Positions 7,067 through 15,771 are shown, counted from the stretch's first letter. The stretch: 64,000 nt of DNA from Tissierella sp. Yu-01 (GCF_029537395.1 NZ_CP120677.1:248001-312000); one strand, 5' to 3'. A program made the numbers and translations. The notes: generated by a model from the sequence alone, not told the origin.

Positions 7067-7795
7067 TTGAGAACTATAGATAAGCAGAATAGAATGCCTT
7101 TGTATTCCCAACTAATGGATATAATCCTGGATATGATTGAAGAAGGTGATTTAAATGCAGATGATCAATTACCTTCAGAAAGAGAACTATGTGAAAAATA
7201 TGATGTAAGCAGGTCTACAGTAAGACAAGCTATACAGGAATTAGAGAAAGAAGGTTATATATATAGATTACATGGCAAAGGAACATTTATATCTCCAAAA
7301 AGGTTTAAACAAGATTTATTAAAGTTTTATAGTTTTACGGAAGAAATGAAGAAAATAGGTAAAGTACCAACTTCAAAGGTTTTAGATTTTAATATTATAG
7401 AGTGTAATGAAAAACTATCAAGAAAAATGAAGTTAAAAGTTGGTGATAGCTTATATATCTTTACAAGACTTAGATTAGCAGATAACGAACCTATGATGTT
7501 GGAAACAAGTTATGTGCCTTGCCATAGGTTTCCAGGTTTAACTAAAAAGCAATTAGAACAAATGCCTATGTACGATATCTTTTCAAAGCTATATAATGTT
7601 TCAATTACATCAGCTGAAGAAACTTTTCAGTCAGTTCTTACTAGGGAAGAAGAAGCATATATATTAATGTATACAAATGGTTTTCCTAGTACTATGATTG
7701 AGAGAACTACTTATGAAAATGAAGATGTAATTGAATACACCAAAGGAATTGCAAGAGGGGATAGATTTAAATACTCAATTTTACTAAAAAAATAA
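7067..7795 (+). CDS. GntR/HutC-family regulator of the galactosamine operon
   Basis: The 242-residue protein starts at TTG 7067 behind AAGGTGTGA. Residues 5-75 form the winged helix of the GntR family (PLYSQLMDIILDMIEEGDL, LPSERELCEKYDVSRSTVRQ, GYIYRLHGKGTFI). Residues 95-240 form a UTRA ligand-binding domain (SKVLDFNIIECNE, RLRLADNEPMMLETSYVP, IERTTYENEDVIEYTKGI). UTRA domains in this subfamily bind phosphorylated sugars. It is the first gene of the operon and the perfect palindrome at 7024 is its likely autoregulatory site. Enteric aga operons use a DeoR-family AgaR instead, so the regulator type differs here. Confidence 0.88.
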   Translation: MRTIDKQNRMPLYSQLMDIILDMIEEGDLNADDQLPSERELCEKYDVSRSTVRQAIQELEKEGYIYRLHGKGTFISPKRFKQDLLKFYSFTEEMKKIGKVPTSKVLDFNIIECNEKLSRKMKLKVGDSLYIFTRLRLADNEPMMLETSYVPCHRFPGLTKKQLEQMPMYDIFSKLYNVSITSAEETFQSVLTREEEAYILMYTNGFPSTMIERTTYENEDVIEYTKGIARGDRFKYSILLKK

Positions 7796-7856
7796 ATTTT
7801 TAAACCAACTGGTAATGACGTCATGATAACAATTAATTTAATAGGAGTGTGATTAT

Positions 7857-9026
7857 ATGTTTTATTATAGCGTTGACAAATGGCGGCAATTAAATGGCTT
7901 TCATACAGCAACTGAGATTAGTCAACAACCAGAATTATGGACTGATGCATTAAATCATATTGAATCAAATATAGAGTACATAAGAGGCTTTTTAAAAGAT
8001 GCTTTAGATAAGGATGGATTGAGAGTAATATTTACAGGTGCTGGTTCATCGTCTTATATTGGAGATTTAGTAACTCCATTTTTAAATAGTAAAGAGAGAT
8101 ATATCTATGAATCGATACCTACCACAAGCATTGTTACAAATCCAGATGTATATTTCAAAACGGATATCCCAACATTATTAGTTTCTTTTGCAAGATCAGG
8201 TGATAGCCCTGAGAGTATTGCTGTATATAATTTAGCAAATCAACTTATAAACGATGTAAAACATGTATTTATTACATGTAATAAAGATGGACAATTATCA
8301 AAAATATCAGAAGGAAATGAAAATATACTTTTAATATTAATGCCTGAAAAATCAAATGATAAGGGTTTTGCAATGACAAGTAGCTTTTCATGTATGACTC
8401 TTACATCATTATTAATATTTAATCTAGATAATTTTGAGTATTTAAAAGAACAAGTAATTAAAATGGTTGATATCGGAAAGCAAATAATAGAAAATGGTCT
8501 AAATGATTTAAAGACAATAATAGATACGGATTTTGAAAGAATTGTATATCTTAGCTCAAGTAACTTTAATGGTCTAGCTAAGGAAAGTTCACTAAAATTA
8601 TTAGAGCTAACAAGAGGTCAAATTGTTACTTTAAGTGAGACTGCAGTAGGCTTTAGACACGGACCAAAATCAATAATAGATGATAATACAATTATATTTG
8701 TATACATTTCTGATCACTCATATACAAGAAAATATGAAAGTGATCTATTGAATGAAATTTACAATGATGATGGTAATCACAAGATTGTTGCTATATCAAA
8801 TAAATTTTATAGTGAAATTAGTGAAATTTGTAATTGCTATATTAGTTTGGATAAGTATGGTTTTAATATAGATGAAGAAGGATTATTATCTCTACTATAT
8901 TTAATATTTGCACAAATTTTTGCTTTATTTGTATCGATAAAAACAAGCGTAGAACCAGATAATCCAAATCCTAGTGGTAAAGTTAATAGAGTGGTGAAGG
9001 GGATAAACATTTATAAATTCCAATAA
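7857..9026 (+). CDS. agaS: AgaS-type SIS-domain aminosugar-6-phosphate isomerase/deaminase
   Basis: The 389-residue protein carries two SIS (sugar isomerase) domains. The first (about residues 35-190) has the phosphate-binding FTGAGSSSYIGDLV and SFARSGDSPESI motifs. The second (about 210-370) contains SSSNFNGLAKESSLKLLELTRGQ and the ETAVGFRHGPKSII segment typical of AgaS. In characterised systems AgaS deaminates and isomerises galactosamine-6-phosphate to tagatose-6-phosphate. The genes that follow (mannose-family PTS, tagatose/fructose-bisphosphate-type aldolase and PfkB kinase) match that pathway. The ribosome site is AGGAGTG. No N-acetylgalactosamine-6-phosphate deacetylase (agaA) is in the operon, so free galactosamine is a plausible substrate, as inference. 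Confidence 0.88.
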   Translation: MFYYSVDKWRQLNGFHTATEISQQPELWTDALNHIESNIEYIRGFLKDALDKDGLRVIFTGAGSSSYIGDLVTPFLNSKERYIYESIPTTSIVTNPDVYFKTDIPTLLVSFARSGDSPESIAVYNLANQLINDVKHVFITCNKDGQLSKISEGNENILLILMPEKSNDKGFAMTSSFSCMTLTSLLIFNLDNFEYLKEQVIKMVDIGKQIIENGLNDLKTIIDTDFERIVYLSSSNFNGLAKESSLKLLELTRGQIVTLSETAVGFRHGPKSIIDDNTIIFVYISDHSYTRKYESDLLNEIYNDDGNHKIVAISNKFYSEISEICNCYISLDKYGFNIDEEGLLSLLYLIFAQIFALFVSIKTSVEPDNPNPSGKVNRVVKGINIYKFQ

Positions 9027-9045
9027 CTTAGAGGGGTGAGAATTT

Positions 9046-9516
9046 GTGGAAGGTCCAAATATCTTATTAGCACGTATTGATAATAGGCTTGTTCATGGAC
9101 AGGTAGGGGTTGTTTGGCTAACAACTGTTGGAGCAAATTTAGTAGTGGTTGTAGATGATGATGCTGCAAAAGATACACTACAGCAACAATTAATGTCTGC
9201 GGTAGTTCAACCATCAGGTGTTGGAATAAGATTTTTTACCATAGAACACACAATAAACATCATTCATAAGGCGTCTCCAGCACAAAAGATATTTATAATT
9301 TGTAAGACACCAGAAATACTTAGAAAATTAATAGAAGGTGAGGTTCCAATAAAAGATGTTAACGTTGGAAATATGCACTTTATGAGAGGTAAACACCAAA
9401 TAAGTAAAAAGGTATACGTAGATGAAAATGACCTAGAAGACTTACATTATATAAAATCAAAGGGCATCAATGTATTCATCCAGGATATCCCTGGCGATGC
9501 AAAAGAATATATATAA
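9046..9516 (+). CDS. agaV: PTS mannose/galactosamine-family EIIB component
   Basis: The 156-residue protein starts at GTG 9046 behind GAGGGGTGAG. It reads MEGPNILLARIDNRLVHGQV, the N-terminal signature of mannose-family EIIB, with the phosphorylated histidine at His17 in LVHGQV. This cytoplasmic subunit receives phosphate from EIIA and passes it to the sugar. It is the first of four PTS genes in the order IIB, IIC, IID, IIA, as in aga operons. Assignment to galactosamine rather than another hexose or aminosugar rests on neighbouring agaS. Confidence 0.9.
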   Translation: MEGPNILLARIDNRLVHGQVGVVWLTTVGANLVVVVDDDAAKDTLQQQLMSAVVQPSGVGIRFFTIEHTINIIHKASPAQKIFIICKTPEILRKLIEGEVPIKDVNVGNMHFMRGKHQISKKVYVDENDLEDLHYIKSKGINVFIQDIPGDAKEYI

Positions 9517-9533
9517 TAAGGAGGGACTACTTT

Positions 9534-10313
9534 ATGGACATCAGCTTTGGTCAAGGTATTTTATTATCTCTAATGGCTGTAGTTGTAGGTATTGACTTCT
9601 GGTTGGAAGGATTATTTATTTTCAGACCAATAATTGTATCTACATTAACAGGACTAATTCTAGGAGACGTGAAGATCGGCTTGTTGGCAGGGGGACTTAC
9701 AGAATTAGCATTTGCTGGCTTAACCCCAGCTGGAGGAACTCAACCTCCAAATCCAGTATTAGCTGGAATAATGACAACAGTAATAGCTTATACAACAAAG
9801 TCTACACCAGAGGCATCAATCGGATTGGCACTACCTTTTAGTTTTTTAATGCAATACATTTTACTATTTTATTACTCTACATTCTCACTATTTATGGCGA
9901 AGTCAGATAAATATGCTGAAGAAGCAGACACCGAATCATTTACCAGAATAAATCTAATGCCAACATTTATTGTAGCTATAACCTATGGAATAATTGTATT
10001 CTTAAGTGCTTATGTAGCTCAAGATGCAATGAAGGCTTTGGTAAATTCCATGCCAGAATGGTTAACTCATGGTTTTGCTGTTGCTGGTGGATTATTGCCA
10101 GCAGTAGGTTTTGGTATGTTGCTTAAAGTAATGCTAAAAAAACAATATGTACCATATCTAATAGTTGGATTCTTGTTTGCATCATTTATTCAATACTCTA
10201 ATTTATTACCAGTAGCATTAATTGGAGCAGCAATAGCACTAGTTGATTATTTCAATCCTAAGAATGCACCTATAGTTCAAAAAGGGGGAGATGATTACAG
10301 TGATGGAATCTAA
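9534..10313 (+). CDS. agaW: PTS mannose/galactosamine-family EIIC permease
   Basis: The 259-residue integral membrane protein has about seven hydrophobic segments and the EIIC mannose-family signature GGLTELAFAGLTPAGGTQPPNP near residues 53-74. EIIC forms the membrane channel together with EIID. The ATG follows TAAGGAGG. The 3' end overlaps the start region of the EIID gene, indicating translational coupling. Confidence 0.9.
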   Translation: MDISFGQGILLSLMAVVVGIDFWLEGLFIFRPIIVSTLTGLILGDVKIGLLAGGLTELAFAGLTPAGGTQPPNPVLAGIMTTVIAYTTKSTPEASIGLALPFSFLMQYILLFYYSTFSLFMAKSDKYAEEADTESFTRINLMPTFIVAITYGIIVFLSAYVAQDAMKALVNSMPEWLTHGFAVAGGLLPAVGFGMLLKVMLKKQYVPYLIVGFLFASFIQYSNLLPVALIGAAIALVDYFNPKNAPIVQKGGDDYSDGI

Positions 10314-11103
10314 AACTAAGGCTTTAACAAAAAAAGATATAACGGATTTAGGCATAAGAAACGTATTGCTACAATCTAGCTTTAACTATGAAAGAATGCA
10401 AGCTGGTGGTTGGACTCTATCAATGTTACCTGCATTAAAGAAAATCTATAAAGATGATAAAGAAGGACTTTCAGCAGCCATGACTGATAACACAGAGTTT
10501 ATTAACACTCACCCTGTTTTAGTTGGATTTTTAATGGCGATGCTATTATCATTAGAGGAAAATAATGAAGACAGAGGATTAATTAGAGGATTAAAAGTTG
10601 CTTTATTTGGACCTTTAGCTGGAATTGGCGATGCAATTCTTTGGTTTACTTTATTACCAATAGTAGCAGGAATAAGTGCATCATTTGCTTCACAAGGGAA
10701 CATATTAGGGCCGATAATATTCTTTACAGTGTATCTTGCATTGTTTATCGCTAGAATACCTATAACTCACTTAGGATACAATTTAGGAACTAAAGCTATA
10801 GGAAATTTACAAGAGAGATCCCAAGCAATTTCTAGATCTGCTACAATCCTAGGGGTTACAGTTATTGGGGGACTAATAGCATCCTATGTAAGTATCGAAG
10901 TTTTATCTGAAATAACTATTTCAGCAAACAATGTTGTATCGTTACAAGCAGATTTCTTTGACAAAATATTTCCTAACATTTTGCCATTTGGATACACCAT
11001 GGGCATGTATTATCTATTGAAGAATAAGAAAGTTAATCCTACAGTTCTAATATTAATTACATTTGGTTTAGCAATCTTATTATCATTGTTGGGAATTTTG
11101 TAA
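10300..11103 (+). CDS. agaE: PTS mannose/galactosamine-family EIID component
   Basis: The protein of about 267 residues has the EIID pattern: a cytoplasmic N-terminal half (KKDITDLGIRNVLLQSSFNYERMQAGGWTLSML, DNTEFINTHPVLVGFLMAM, GPLAGIGDAILWF) and hydrophobic helices near the C-terminus. The start is ambiguous. An ATG at 10291 touches the ribosome site GGGGGAG (10284-10290), so GTG 10300 or ATG 10303 is better placed; all are in frame and overlap the end of EIIC. It completes the membrane complex with EIIC. Confidence 0.88.
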   Translation: MMESKTKALTKKDITDLGIRNVLLQSSFNYERMQAGGWTLSMLPALKKIYKDDKEGLSAAMTDNTEFINTHPVLVGFLMAMLLSLEENNEDRGLIRGLKVALFGPLAGIGDAILWFTLLPIVAGISASFASQGNILGPIIFFTVYLALFIARIPITHLGYNLGTKAIGNLQERSQAISRSATILGVTVIGGLIASYVSIEVLSEITISANNVVSLQADFFDKIFPNILPFGYTMGMYYLLKNKKVNPTVLILITFGLAILLSLLGIL

Positions 11104-11104
11104 A

Positions 11105-11539
11105 ATGAACACAATATTTATAATATGCGGGCATGGAAACTATGGTACAGGTTTCCAAAGTACTATAGAACTATTACTTGGTAAGAAAGAGGATATATAT
11201 TATATTGATTTTTTAGTGGAGGATAATGATATAACATTAAAAGAAAAGATGTTAGAAATCATAAATCAAAATCCTAATTCACAGATATTATTTATATGTG
11301 ACATACTAGGTGGAACACCTTATAAAGTAGCAGCTGAAATAGCTAACTTTAATAATAGTATAGAGGTAATAGTTGGATGCAATGTTATGTCTATCATAGA
11401 AGGTAGTTTCCAGAAAGATAATCTTGCATTAGAAGAATTAGCAAATTTCATAGTAGAATCAAGTAAAAATTCAACTATAAAATTTGAAAAGGTAAAGGGA
11501 AAAGAATTAATAAATGAAGTAGTAGAAGAGGGGATTTAA
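11105..11539 (+). CDS. agaF: PTS mannose-family EIIA component
   Basis: The 144-residue cytoplasmic protein has the EIIA-Man fold signature ICGHGNYGTGFQSTIELL with the phosphorylated His10. It also has the DILGGTPYKVAAEIA segment at about residues 61-75 and the VGCNVMSIIEG segment typical of the family. It accepts phosphate from HPr and donates it to EIIB. It starts one base after the EIID stop and ends the PTS block. Confidence 0.9.
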   Translation: MNTIFIICGHGNYGTGFQSTIELLLGKKEDIYYIDFLVEDNDITLKEKMLEIINQNPNSQILFICDILGGTPYKVAAEIANFNNSIEVIVGCNVMSIIEGSFQKDNLALEELANFIVESSKNSTIKFEKVKGKELINEVVEEGI

Positions 11540-11582
11540 TAGATTCCCTCTTTGTTTATCAAATAATTATGAGGTATGATAT

Positions 11583-12371
11583 ATGATTAAATTTATAGTA
11601 TGTGATATGGATGGTACATTATTAGATGAAGAAGGACATTTGAACCATGAATTCTTCAGTATATTTAAAGAATTAGAGAAAAAAGATATAAGATTTGCAG
11701 TGGCTAGTGGTAGACAATATTATCAATTATACAAACAATTTGAACCTATAAGTGACAATATTGTATATATTGCAGAGAATGGAACCCTAGTAGTCTATAA
11801 AGGTGAAGAAATTTACTCATCTGTAATTGATAAGTCAATTGCCATTAGTTTAGTTGAAGATGCGCTTAAAATTGAAGATATTTATATTGTTCTGTGTGGT
11901 AAGGAAGCTGCCTATATTAATACAACAGATGAATTCTTTTTGGAAGAAGCAATGAAATATTACTTTAATTATAGAATTGTGGATAATTTTGATGATGTAA
12001 AAGATGATATCTTAAATATTTCAATATATGATCAAAAAGGATTAGAGGGTAATTCTAGAAAGATACTCTATGAAAAATGGAAGAATGAATTACAGATTGT
12101 TGCTTCAACTCCAAAATGGCTTGATATTTATAATATAGGAGTCAATAAAGGCAAGGCAGTAGATATGATTCAAAAGAAATATAACATAGGTAAAGATGAT
12201 ACGATGATTTTTGGAGATTATTTTAATGATATTGAGATGTTAAAAGAAGGTTACCATAGCTATGCAATGGAAAATGCACCTCAAGAAATTAAAGATGTCG
12301 CTAATTTCGTAGCAAAAAGCAATAAGGATAATGGAGTATTACGAATTATAAAAGAAAAGGTGTTAAAATAA
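11583..12371 (+). CDS. Cof-type HAD-superfamily sugar phosphatase
   Basis: The 262-residue protein shows all HAD motifs of the Cof (subclass IIB) group. These are CDMDGTLLDEEG with the nucleophile Asp8 and Asp10, ASGRQYYQL as motif II, a lysine in the NKGKAVDMI segment, and FGDYFNDIEML as motif IV. These enzymes hydrolyse sugar phosphates. Within this operon it probably relieves sugar-phosphate stress or trims an intermediate; its exact substrate is not readable. The ATG at 11583 follows GAGGTATG. Confidence 0.88.
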   Translation: MIKFIVCDMDGTLLDEEGHLNHEFFSIFKELEKKDIRFAVASGRQYYQLYKQFEPISDNIVYIAENGTLVVYKGEEIYSSVIDKSIAISLVEDALKIEDIYIVLCGKEAAYINTTDEFFLEEAMKYYFNYRIVDNFDDVKDDILNISIYDQKGLEGNSRKILYEKWKNELQIVASTPKWLDIYNIGVNKGKAVDMIQKKYNIGKDDTMIFGDYFNDIEMLKEGYHSYAMENAPQEIKDVANFVAKSNKDNGVLRIIKEKVLK

Positions 12372-12398
12372 TTATCTACTATAAAGGGGGTTTGAAAG

Positions 12399-13253
12399 GT
12401 GGATATCGTTTCAAACAAGGAAATATTGGTAGATGCAAAAAAGAATAAATATGCAGTTCCTGCATTTAATGTCCACAATTTAGAAACAATCCAAGCTGTG
12501 TTAGAAGGTGCATGGGAGATGAAATCTCCGGTTATTATTGCTACTACCCCTGGAACAGTAAAATATGCTGGATTAGAATATATTGTGGCTATTCTAAAAG
12601 TAGGTGCTATGAAATACAATATGCCTATTTCCCTACACCTAGATCACTGTTCTGATGTGGAATTTTTGAAGAATTGCGTTATGGCAGGATATAAATCAGT
12701 TATGATAGACGCTTCAATGGAGGATTTTAATACAAATATTAATATTACCAAGTCGGTTATAGACTTTGCACATAAGTTAGATGTGTCAGTGGAGGCAGAA
12801 TTAGGCCTTGTTGGCGGGCAAGAAGATGATAGAATAATCAAAGAGGGAGAGGAACTACTAACCGATCCTTATATGGCATTGGAATTTGCAAAAGTAACAA
12901 ATGTTGATTCTTTAGCTGTTGCAATAGGAACAGCCCACGGAGTGTATAAATTAGAACCAAAACTGGATTTTGACAGACTTAAAAAGATGAATGAAATCAT
13001 AGATACACCATTGGTATTACATGGAGCATCTGGCATAAGTGAAGAAAATCTTAAAATTGCAATTGCTAATGGCATATGTAAAGTAAATATTGCAACAGAA
13101 ATTAAAATACCATTTGCTGAAGCCATTAAAAGGTATTTTAAAGAAAACCCAGATGCAAATGACCCACGTCACTATTTAAAACCTGCTAAAGGCATAGTTA
13201 AAGAGGTTGTGAAGGAGAAAATTAGGATTTGTGGAAGCGGGGGCAGGGCATGA
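12399..13253 (+). CDS. Class II ketose-bisphosphate aldolase (tagatose-1,6-bisphosphate type)
   Basis: The 284-residue protein starts at GTG 12399 behind AAAGGGGG. It has the class II aldolase zinc site HLDHCSD (His80, catalytic Asp82, His83), the VGGQEDD loop, the GTAHGVY zinc histidine at about 178-184 and LHGASGI at about 207. It most resembles the GatY/KbaY/AgaY branch, which cleaves tagatose-1,6-bisphosphate to glyceraldehyde-3-phosphate and dihydroxyacetone phosphate. Branch specificity against fructose-1,6-bisphosphate cannot be settled by eye. It lies directly before a PfkB kinase that would make its bisphosphate substrate. Confidence 0.88.
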   Translation: MDIVSNKEILVDAKKNKYAVPAFNVHNLETIQAVLEGAWEMKSPVIIATTPGTVKYAGLEYIVAILKVGAMKYNMPISLHLDHCSDVEFLKNCVMAGYKSVMIDASMEDFNTNINITKSVIDFAHKLDVSVEAELGLVGGQEDDRIIKEGEELLTDPYMALEFAKVTNVDSLAVAIGTAHGVYKLEPKLDFDRLKKMNEIIDTPLVLHGASGISEENLKIAIANGICKVNIATEIKIPFAEAIKRYFKENPDANDPRHYLKPAKGIVKEVVKEKIRICGSGGRA

Positions 13254-14185
13254 TACTAACAGTTACTTTAAATCCTTCTGTGGATAGAAGATATACACTT
13301 AATAAGTTTGAAAAGGGGAATATTTATAGGACAAATAACTATCAATATACAGCAGGAGGTAAGGGGCTAAATGTTACTAAGGTTATTAATTCTCTAAGCG
13401 CGGATGTTTTAACTACAGGTTTCCTAGGAGGCAGTATAGGAGATTATATAAAAAAGGACTTAGTAAAGAAGGGTATAGATAATGATTTTGTATCCATAGA
13501 GGAAGAAACTAGGAGTTGTTTAGCTATTATTTCCGATGCTGGTTGTCAGACAGAAATATTAGAATCTGGTCCATTAATTTCCAAAGTTGAGATAGAGAAT
13601 TTTTATAAAAAATATAATGAATTACTGGATACTGTGGATATTGTATGTGCTTCTGGAAGCTTGCCTGTTGGAATGGATATTGACACTTATAAGAATTTAA
13701 TCAATTTAGCTAAGAGAAAAGGGAAGAAATTTTTGTTGGATACAAGTGGAGATGCATTAAAATTTGGAATAGAGGCTTGCCCTTATCTAATAAAGCCAAA
13801 CAAGGAAGAACTAGAGCAATTGACAGGAATATCTATTTTAAATCAAGATAAATTGATTGAAGCAGTTAAATATCTATTAAACAAACATATTGAAGTTGTT
13901 GTAATTTCTTTAGGCGAAGAGGGTGCTTTAGCATTTCACCATGATAATGCTTATAAGATAAATATTCCTAAAGTTAAAGTTGAAAGCCCTGTAGGTTCTG
14001 GGGATTCAATGATAGCTGGATTTGCTGTAGGGCTGCAAAGGAGATATGATTTTAAAGATATTTTAAGATTAGGTGCAGCCTGTGGCACAGCAAATGCTAT
14101 GGAAAGTGAAACAGGAAAAGTCGATATTAATAATGTAAACAGCATCTTAGAAAAGATAACAATTGAAGAATTTAAAATGCCATAG
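13250..14185 (+). CDS. PfkB-family tagatose-6-phosphate / 1-phosphofructokinase-type kinase
   Basis: The start chosen is ATG 13250, which overlaps the aldolase stop as ATGA and gives the family N-terminus MILTVTLNPSVDRRY. The protein has 311 residues. It carries the GGKGLNVTKVI motif (about 37-47) and the C-terminal catalytic VGSGDSMIAGFAVG motif (about 250-263) of PfkB kinases in the LacC/FruK branch. In this operon the expected reaction is ATP-dependent phosphorylation of tagatose-6-phosphate to the 1,6-bisphosphate. It is the last gene; the terminator stem begins in its stop codon region. Confidence 0.88.
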   Translation: MILTVTLNPSVDRRYTLNKFEKGNIYRTNNYQYTAGGKGLNVTKVINSLSADVLTTGFLGGSIGDYIKKDLVKKGIDNDFVSIEEETRSCLAIISDAGCQTEILESGPLISKVEIENFYKKYNELLDTVDIVCASGSLPVGMDIDTYKNLINLAKRKGKKFLLDTSGDALKFGIEACPYLIKPNKEELEQLTGISILNQDKLIEAVKYLLNKHIEVVVISLGEEGALAFHHDNAYKINIPKVKVESPVGSGDSMIAGFAVGLQRRYDFKDILRLGAACGTANAMESETGKVDINNVNSILEKITIEEFKMP

Positions 14186-14213
14186 ACATATTTAGTCTAA
14201 GGCATTTTATTTT
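14173..14213 (+). terminator. Terminator of the galactosamine operon
   Basis: AAAATGCC pairs with GGCATTTT, and inner TAGAC pairs with GTCTA, around a seven-base loop, ending in TTTATTTTAT. The 5' arm overlaps the last codons and stop of the kinase gene, a compact arrangement that closes the operon starting at 7067. Confidence 0.82.
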
Positions 14214-14450
14214 ATACCTACATCTCGCCGAATTAACATAACATTATCCCAAGAGCATAGAATAAGTGGCAGTATGTTCAAAAAATATATTTTCAGGAGG
14301 TTTAGGGTCTTAAAAAAATAATAAATAATATTATTTTTATAGATTTTTACCTCTATATGAGTTATTATAATAAAGTAGTGTCCCCTTAAGCCCTTTGGGG
14401 TTTGATGGGATATTTTGTTATTTACAATTAAAAGAAGGAGATGTTGTTTT

Positions 14451-14504
14451 ATGTTTAATAATATCAGTGTAGTATTCCAGGGAGGAATATACAAACTAAT
14501 TTAG
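14451..14504 (+). CDS. 17-codon leader ORF upstream of the RsgA-like gene
   Basis: ATG 14451, ten bases behind the strong ribosome site AAGGAG (14435-14440), opens a 17-codon frame MFNNISVVFQGGIYKLI ending at TAG 14502. It is 46 bases upstream of the RsgA-like start, and its codons for QGG contain GGGAGG (14480-14485). That hexamer is complementary to CCTCCC at 14512-14517, which in turn can pair with the ribosome site of the next gene. This is the layout of a leader peptide in a translational attenuator. Whether it is translated is not shown by sequence. Confidence 0.5.
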   Translation: MFNNISVVFQGGIYKLI

Positions 14505-14550
14505 TATATAGCCTCCCATAAGTTACTATAATAACTTAGGAGGATTAAAA
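14480..14550 (+). promoter_or_regulatory. Candidate translational attenuator with buried ribosome site
   Basis: CCTCC (14512-14516) and TAAGTTA (14519-14525) pair with TAACTTA (14532-14538) and GGAGG (14539-14543), a 12-bp hairpin with a two-base bulge. GGAGG is the ribosome site for the TTG start at 14551, so this fold should block translation. GGGAGG at 14480-14485, inside the leader ORF, can pair with CCTCCC at 14512-14517 instead and would free the site. The two exclusive pairings are what is seen; control by ribosome position is inferred from known erm- and cat-type attenuators. Confidence 0.6.
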
Positions 14551-15639
14551 TTGAATAAAATAGATATGGAAAATTTAGGGCTTAGTCAAAGATTTATTAC
14601 TGAATCAACTTTATACAATAGTCTTCATATTGGGAGAGTTATTTCTCAATACAAAAATCTATATAAAATTATAACAGGAGATGGGGAGTTAACAGCAGAA
14701 GTTTCCGGGAAATTTCGTTTTGCAGTAAAAACTGTTTCTGATTACCCTACTGTAGGTGATTTTGTTATGATTGATCGAACTGAAGATATTAGTGGAAATG
14801 CAATTATTCATAATGTGCTCACTAGGAAAAGTACCTTCATTAGGAAGGCTGCAGGAACATCAAATGATGAACAAATTGTGGCTTCAAATATTGATGTAGT
14901 ATTTATCTGTATGTCCCTGAATAATGATTTTAATATTCGTAGAATAGAACGTTATCTTGGAATTGCCTGGGATAGTGGAGCAGAGCCTGTTATCGTGCTG
15001 ACTAAATCAGATTTATGTAAGGATCTATCTGATAAGCTTACAGAAATTTATACTGTTTCTATGGGAGTAGATGTAATAGTTACTTCAAGTATGAGCGAGG
15101 ACGGTTATTTACCAGTTAAAAATTATCTTGGCAGAGGAAAAACTATTGCATTTATAGGTTCATCAGGTGTTGGAAAATCGACTTTGATTAATAAACTAAT
15201 TGGTGAAAATATATTAGAAACTAATGATATAAGAAATGATGACAAAGGAAGGCATACCACAACTAGAAGAGAGATGTTTGTTATCCCTAATGGTGGTGTT
15301 GTTATTGATACTCCAGGAATGAGAGAATTAGGAATTGATAGTGCCGATTTATCAAAAACCTTTGTTGATATTGATGAGTTGTCAGCTAAATGTAAGTTTA
15401 TAGACTGTACTCATACTAATGAGCCAAAATGTGCAGTACAAGATGCGATAAGCACTGGTTCTTTGACTAGAGAAAGGTTTGAGAACTATTTAAAGCTCAA
15501 AAAAGAAGCTAGATATGATGGCTTGAATGCTAGGCAAATTGAAAATGAAAAGCTTAATGAAATTTTCAAGGAATTTGGTGGCATGAAAAGTGCCAGAAAA
15601 ATGTTGAAAGAGAAAAATAAATCAAACCGAAAATTCTAA
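14551..15639 (+). CDS. rsgA: RsgA-family ribosome-associated circularly permuted GTPase
   Basis: The 362-residue protein has the circularly permuted GTPase order: G4 (VLTKSDL, about 149-155), then G1/P-loop (GSSGVGKSTLINKL, about 217-230), then G3 (DTPGMREL). A C-terminal zinc finger (CKFIDCTHTNEPKCAVQ, C-x5-C-x-H-x5-C) follows. The OB-fold N-terminus (TGDGELTAEVSGKFRFAV) precedes the GTPase. RsgA releases factors from the 30S subunit during assembly. The TTG start with AGGAGG seven bases upstream is clear. The first 45 residues are longer than in housekeeping RsgA, and the gene stands alone behind an attenuator-like leader, so it may be an accessory paralogue. That is an inference, since the rest of the genome is not visible. 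Confidence 0.88.
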   Translation: MNKIDMENLGLSQRFITESTLYNSLHIGRVISQYKNLYKIITGDGELTAEVSGKFRFAVKTVSDYPTVGDFVMIDRTEDISGNAIIHNVLTRKSTFIRKAAGTSNDEQIVASNIDVVFICMSLNNDFNIRRIERYLGIAWDSGAEPVIVLTKSDLCKDLSDKLTEIYTVSMGVDVIVTSSMSEDGYLPVKNYLGRGKTIAFIGSSGVGKSTLINKLIGENILETNDIRNDDKGRHTTTRREMFVIPNGGVVIDTPGMRELGIDSADLSKTFVDIDELSAKCKFIDCTHTNEPKCAVQDAISTGSLTRERFENYLKLKKEARYDGLNARQIENEKLNEIFKEFGGMKSARKMLKEKNKSNRKF

Positions 15640-15714
15640 CTCATTATACAAATTCAATCTGTAATCTATTAACAAATACTATAATATGTAGCATTATCAA
15701 AGGAGTCTTATCAT

Positions 15715-15771
15715 ATGAAGCATAATATAACCTCTCTTAGAACAATATCTAAGGGAGGTTATATTTGTTAG
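15715..15771 (+). CDS. 18-codon small ORF overlapping a long hairpin
   Basis: ATG 15715 follows AAAGGAG and opens a frame MKHNITSLRTISKGGYIC ending at TAG 15769. Most of the frame forms an 18-bp hairpin (arms 15724-15741 and 15748-15765, one G-U pair, six-base loop) that buries the ribosome-site-like AAGGGAGG at 15751-15758. A TTG at 15765 behind that site opens only 11 codons. It looks like a second leader/attenuator whose gene has been lost. It could alternatively be the terminator of rsgA, although no T-run follows the stem. Confidence 0.4.
   Translation: MKHNITSLRTISKGGYIC

Noticed and set aside
14207-14494. A 95-codon minus-strand frame upstream of the RsgA-like gene
   Set aside because: It has no ribosome site, runs through a terminator and has the composition of chance AT-rich translation.
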